Assembly: GCA_902525035.1 (NCBI GenBank)
Contig: CABZFN010000003.1
Span: 1-64,000 of the forward strand
Direction of reading: 5' to 3'
Length of the DNA: 64,000 nucleotides
DNA from: an uncultured Alphaproteobacteria bacterium
GTDB taxonomy: Bacteria; Pseudomonadota; Alphaproteobacteria; HIMB59; GCA-002718135
Part shown: piece after piece, positions 61,870-64,000 of the stretch
How the letters are laid out: each line of letters starts with the position of its first letter
Numbering within the stretch: position 1 is the stretch's first letter
The notes under the pieces: generated by a model
Told to the model about the DNA's origin: nothing
The model's database searches: none
Seen by the model: only the letters and a program-made list of their open reading frames with translations
Translations under genes and position numbers: made by a program

Positions 61870-62321
61870 TTGCCCAGTAAAGATTTAGCTAATTTTCCAA
61901 CTAGACCCATATCTATTTTTCCAGTATATTTTTCCTTTATTATTTTCATAAGCGCACCCATTTCTTTGAGTGATGTATAATTATTTTCTTGAATTATATT
62001 CTTTATGACCAATGTTGTTTCATCTTCATCCATTTGTTTGGGTAAAAACACCTCTATTATTTTGATTTCATTTAGTTCATTATCAATAAGATCATTCCGA
62101 TTCGCTTTTTCAAAAGCTTCTATTGAATCTTTTCTTTGTTTCACTAAACTTTGAAGTAAACTTAAAATATCAGAATCGGTCAAAGCATCTTGCTTACCTC
62201 TTAGAGAAATTTCCTTATCTTTAATTGCACTCTTTATTAATCGTAAAGTATTTATGGAATTAGTGTCTTTTTCTTTGATAGAATTGTTGTAATGACTTTC
62301 AATTTTATCTTTTAAGCTCAT
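61866..62321 (-). CDS. yqeY: GatB/YqeY domain protein
   Basis: 151-residue helical protein homologous to the tail domain of the GatB subunit of tRNA amidotransferase. It starts MSLKDKIESHYNNSIKEKD and ends TGKIDMGLVGKLAKSLLGK, with FLPKQMDEDE in the middle, all typical. Possible role in tRNA-related recognition is inferred from GatB. It overlaps dnaG by four bases and diverges from carA, a standing alphaproteobacterial neighbourhood. Confidence 0.92.
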   Translation of the reverse strand: MSLKDKIESHYNNSIKEKDTNSINTLRLIKSAIKDKEISLRGKQDALTDSDILSLLQSLVKQRKDSIEAFEKANRNDLIDNELNEIKIIEVFLPKQMDEDETTLVIKNIIQENNYTSLKEMGALMKIIKEKYTGKIDMGLVGKLAKSLLGK

Positions 62322-62351
62322 ATTTTTTCACTTTCTAATAAATTTAATTTA

Positions 62352-62379
62352 ATAATATAATTCTTCTTTTTAATTTCAA
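62352..62379 (-). promoter_or_regulatory. Candidate promoter for yqeY-dnaG-rpoD
   Basis: On the minus strand TTGAAA (62374-62379) and TATTAT (62352-62357) are 16 bases apart, each five of six matches to consensus. Start would be near 62345, about 24 bases before the yqeY ATG. Confidence 0.5.
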
Positions 62380-62386
62380 CTAATCC

Positions 62387-62415
62387 TTGACTACATTGTT
62401 ATAAATGCCTACTAA
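62387..62415 (+). promoter_or_regulatory. Weak candidate promoter for carAB
   Basis: TTGACT (62387-62392) is a good -35, but the -10 at 17 bases (TACTAA, 62410-62415) matches only half the consensus. It lies between the divergent yqeY promoter and carA. Confidence 0.3.
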
Positions 62416-62441
62416 CTATCATTTTGCTTCATCAAAATATA

Positions 62442-63611
62442 ATGGAAGTTTTAAAAAAAATACTACATATACACAATAAAACCGCAGCTCTCGTATTAGA
62501 AAATGGTGAAATCTTATGGGGTTATGGATTAGGAGAGAAAAAGGCTGCCGTAGGTGAGCTTTGTTTTAATACTTCTCAAACAGGCTATCAAGAAGCGCTA
62601 TCTGATCCATCATATACAAAACAGATCATTACATTTACTTTTCCTCATGTTGGAATTGTAGGTACAAATCAAGAAGATCAAGAGTCAAAAAAAATCTACG
62701 CTGATGGATGTGTAATAAATCAGCCATTATCAGAATATTCAAGTTGGAGAGCAGAAAATGACTTAAATTCATATTTTTTAAAAAACAAAATTCCATGTAT
62801 TTTTGGAATTGACACTAGATACTTAACTAAGAAATTATCTGTTGAGGGAGCTAAGAAGGCAGCAATTATTCACTTTGGAAAAGGTGAAAATAAAATTGAA
62901 AAACTTAAAACTCAAATTAATGAATGGAAAGGTCTTCAAAATCTAGATTTGGCTGGGATAGTATCGACAGAGCAAAACTATAATTGGAACAAAGGAATAT
63001 GGCAGAGTGATAAATCAATTAAAAGCAAATTTAAATATAATGTCACCTGTTTAGACTTTGGAATCAAAAATAATATTTTGAGAAATTTTAATGAATTTAA
63101 TCTTAAGCCAACAGTATTAAACTTATTTTCTAGCTACGAAAAAATAATCGAAACTAATCCCTCAGGAATTTTTTTATCAAACGGCCCTGGTGATCCTTAT
63201 GCCACAGGCAGTAAAATAGTTGATGTGATTAAAAAATTAATTGATGATAATATTCCAATATTTGGAATATGTTTAGGGCATCAAATTTTAGGATTGGCAT
63301 TAAACGCAAAAACTAAAAAAATGTTTCAGGGTCACAGAGGTTCCAACCATCCCGTTAAAAATCTTACATCGGGCATTGTTGAAATTACTTCACAAAATCA
63401 CGGTTTTGAAGTTGATAGAGATAGTTTTAGCAAAGATATAATTGAAACTCATGTTTCACTATTTGACGGGACTAATGAAGGTTTAAGACATAAGCATTTG
63501 CCAGTATTTAGTGTTCAATATCATCCAGAGGCATCACCTGGTCCACACGATAGTCATTATTTGTTTGAAGAATTTTATAAACTTATTGAGAAAAATGCCG
63601 AAAAGAACTGA
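62442..63611 (+). CDS. carA: Carbamoyl phosphate synthase small subunit
   Basis: Glutaminase subunit that supplies ammonia to CarB for arginine and pyrimidine synthesis. It shows the N-terminal [20 protein letters not shown] segment and the class I amidotransferase domain with LSNGPGDP, the nucleophile Cys in [15 protein letters not shown], and the His-Glu pair in [11 protein letters not shown]. From the ATG at 62442 it has 389 residues; a TTG at 62424 would add six. It overlaps carB by 17 bases. Confidence 0.95.
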   Translation: MEVLKKILHIHNKTAALVLENGEILWGYGLGEKKAAVGELCFNTSQTGYQEALSDPSYTKQIITFTFPHVGIVGTNQEDQESKKIYADGCVINQPLSEYSSWRAENDLNSYFLKNKIPCIFGIDTRYLTKKLSVEGAKKAAIIHFGKGENKIEKLKTQINEWKGLQNLDLAGIVSTEQNYNWNKGIWQSDKSIKSKFKYNVTCLDFGIKNNILRNFNEFNLKPTVLNLFSSYEKIIETNPSGIFLSNGPGDPYATGSKIVDVIKKLIDDNIPIFGICLGHQILGLALNAKTKKMFQGHRGSNHPVKNLTSGIVEITSQNHGFEVDRDSFSKDIIETHVSLFDGTNEGLRHKHLPVFSVQYHPEASPGPHDSHYLFEEFYKLIEKNAEKN

Positions 63612-64000
63612 TATAAATAAAATATTAATAGTAGGTGCAGGTCCTATAGTTATTGGTCAAGCTTGTGAATTTGATTACTCGGGTGCTCAGGCATGTAAGT
63701 CTCTCAAAGATGAAGGTTACAAAATTGTATTAATTAATTCAAATCCTGCAACAATAATGACTGATCCAGAATTAGCTGATCAAACTTATATTGAACCTAT
63801 AACTAGAGAATTTGTAGAAAAAATAATTGAAATCGAAAAACCAGATGCTCTTCTACCAACTATGGGAGGGCAAACTGCTTTAAACGTTTCGATGGAACTT
63901 TTTAATAATCGTATACTTGAAAAACACGGAGTAAAAATGATTGGAGCTAATCCAACAGCAATAGAATTAGCTGAGGACAGGCAAAAATTTAAAGATGCAA
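63595..64000 (+). CDS. carB: Carbamoyl phosphate synthase large subunit, N-terminal part
   Basis: Runs off the window edge; about 135 of some 1,080 residues are present. It begins [20 protein letters not shown], with [28 protein letters not shown] and [12 protein letters not shown], the first ATP-grasp half of CarB. The ATG at 63595 lies inside the end of carA in another frame, so the two subunits are translationally coupled. Confidence 0.96.
   Translation, partial: MPKRTDINKILIVGAGPIVIGQACEFDYSGAQACKSLKDEGYKIVLINSNPATIMTDPELADQTYIEPITREFVEKIIEIEKPDALLPTMGGQTALNVSMELFNNRILEKHGVKMIGANPTAIELAEDRQKFKDA

Overview
The window is a very AT-rich, tightly packed bacterial chromosome segment. Most neighbouring genes overlap or lie a few bases apart, and the only gene-free stretch over 300 bases holds the RNase P RNA. 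Gene order (carA-carB divergent from yqeY-dnaG-rpoD, a full mraZ-to-ftsZ cluster followed by lpxC) and the small low-GC layout point to a streamlined, probably marine alphaproteobacterium. A sugar-using oligotroph of the HIMB59/AEGEAN-169 type is my guess from gene content; I could not test taxonomy.

Region 1 (87-3016) holds phosphoglycerate mutase, fumarase C and lpxC. Region 2 (3119-20722, minus strand) is a complete division and cell-wall cluster: mraZ, rsmH, ftsL-like, ftsI, murE, murF, mraY, murD, ftsW, murG, murC, murB, ddl, ftsQ, ftsA, ftsZ. Its promoter region carries four ATGGG repeats at exact 10-bp spacing (a MraZ box) and a GTTC-N7-GTTC candidate LexA site. rnpB lies just upstream at 20811-21146. 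Region 3 (21166-28439) has an amidase, bamD, ligA, uvrD, mlaA and mlaC.

Region 4 (28432-57131) is an accessory carbohydrate block. On the minus strand it has (i) a glucose-type CUT1 ABC transporter with its ATPase, a TIM-barrel isomerase, a Gfo/Idh dehydrogenase and a GH1 beta-glucosidase; (ii) a second CUT1 system with a fused MalF-MalG permease, a second Gfo/Idh enzyme and an aldo/keto reductase; (iii) class II fructose-bisphosphate aldolase; and (iv) an oligopeptide-family transporter of the type used for alpha-galactosides, with a fused double ATPase, coupled to a flavin-dependent halogenase-like gene. Two GH4 glycosidases (one clearly MelA-like) lie at its right end. Three PhyH-family dioxygenases are interspersed. 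Two of them have HxG where the iron-binding HxD is expected. The third heads a coupled operon with melA and a PanB-family protein that has lost the metal-binding residues. No transcription factor is encoded in this block.

Region 5 (57128-64000) holds an MBL-fold hydrolase, rpoD with an unusual lysine-rich N-terminus, dnaG, yqeY, carA and the start of carB.

The picture is a cell that takes up sugars and alpha-galactosides through ABC transporters with highly expressed binding proteins (all three have a GGAGG ribosome site and a hairpin just after the stop codon), cleaves them inside the cell and feeds glycolysis. The least explained parts are the dioxygenase-MelA-PanB-like operon, the HxG dioxygenases and the transporter-coupled halogenase homologue.
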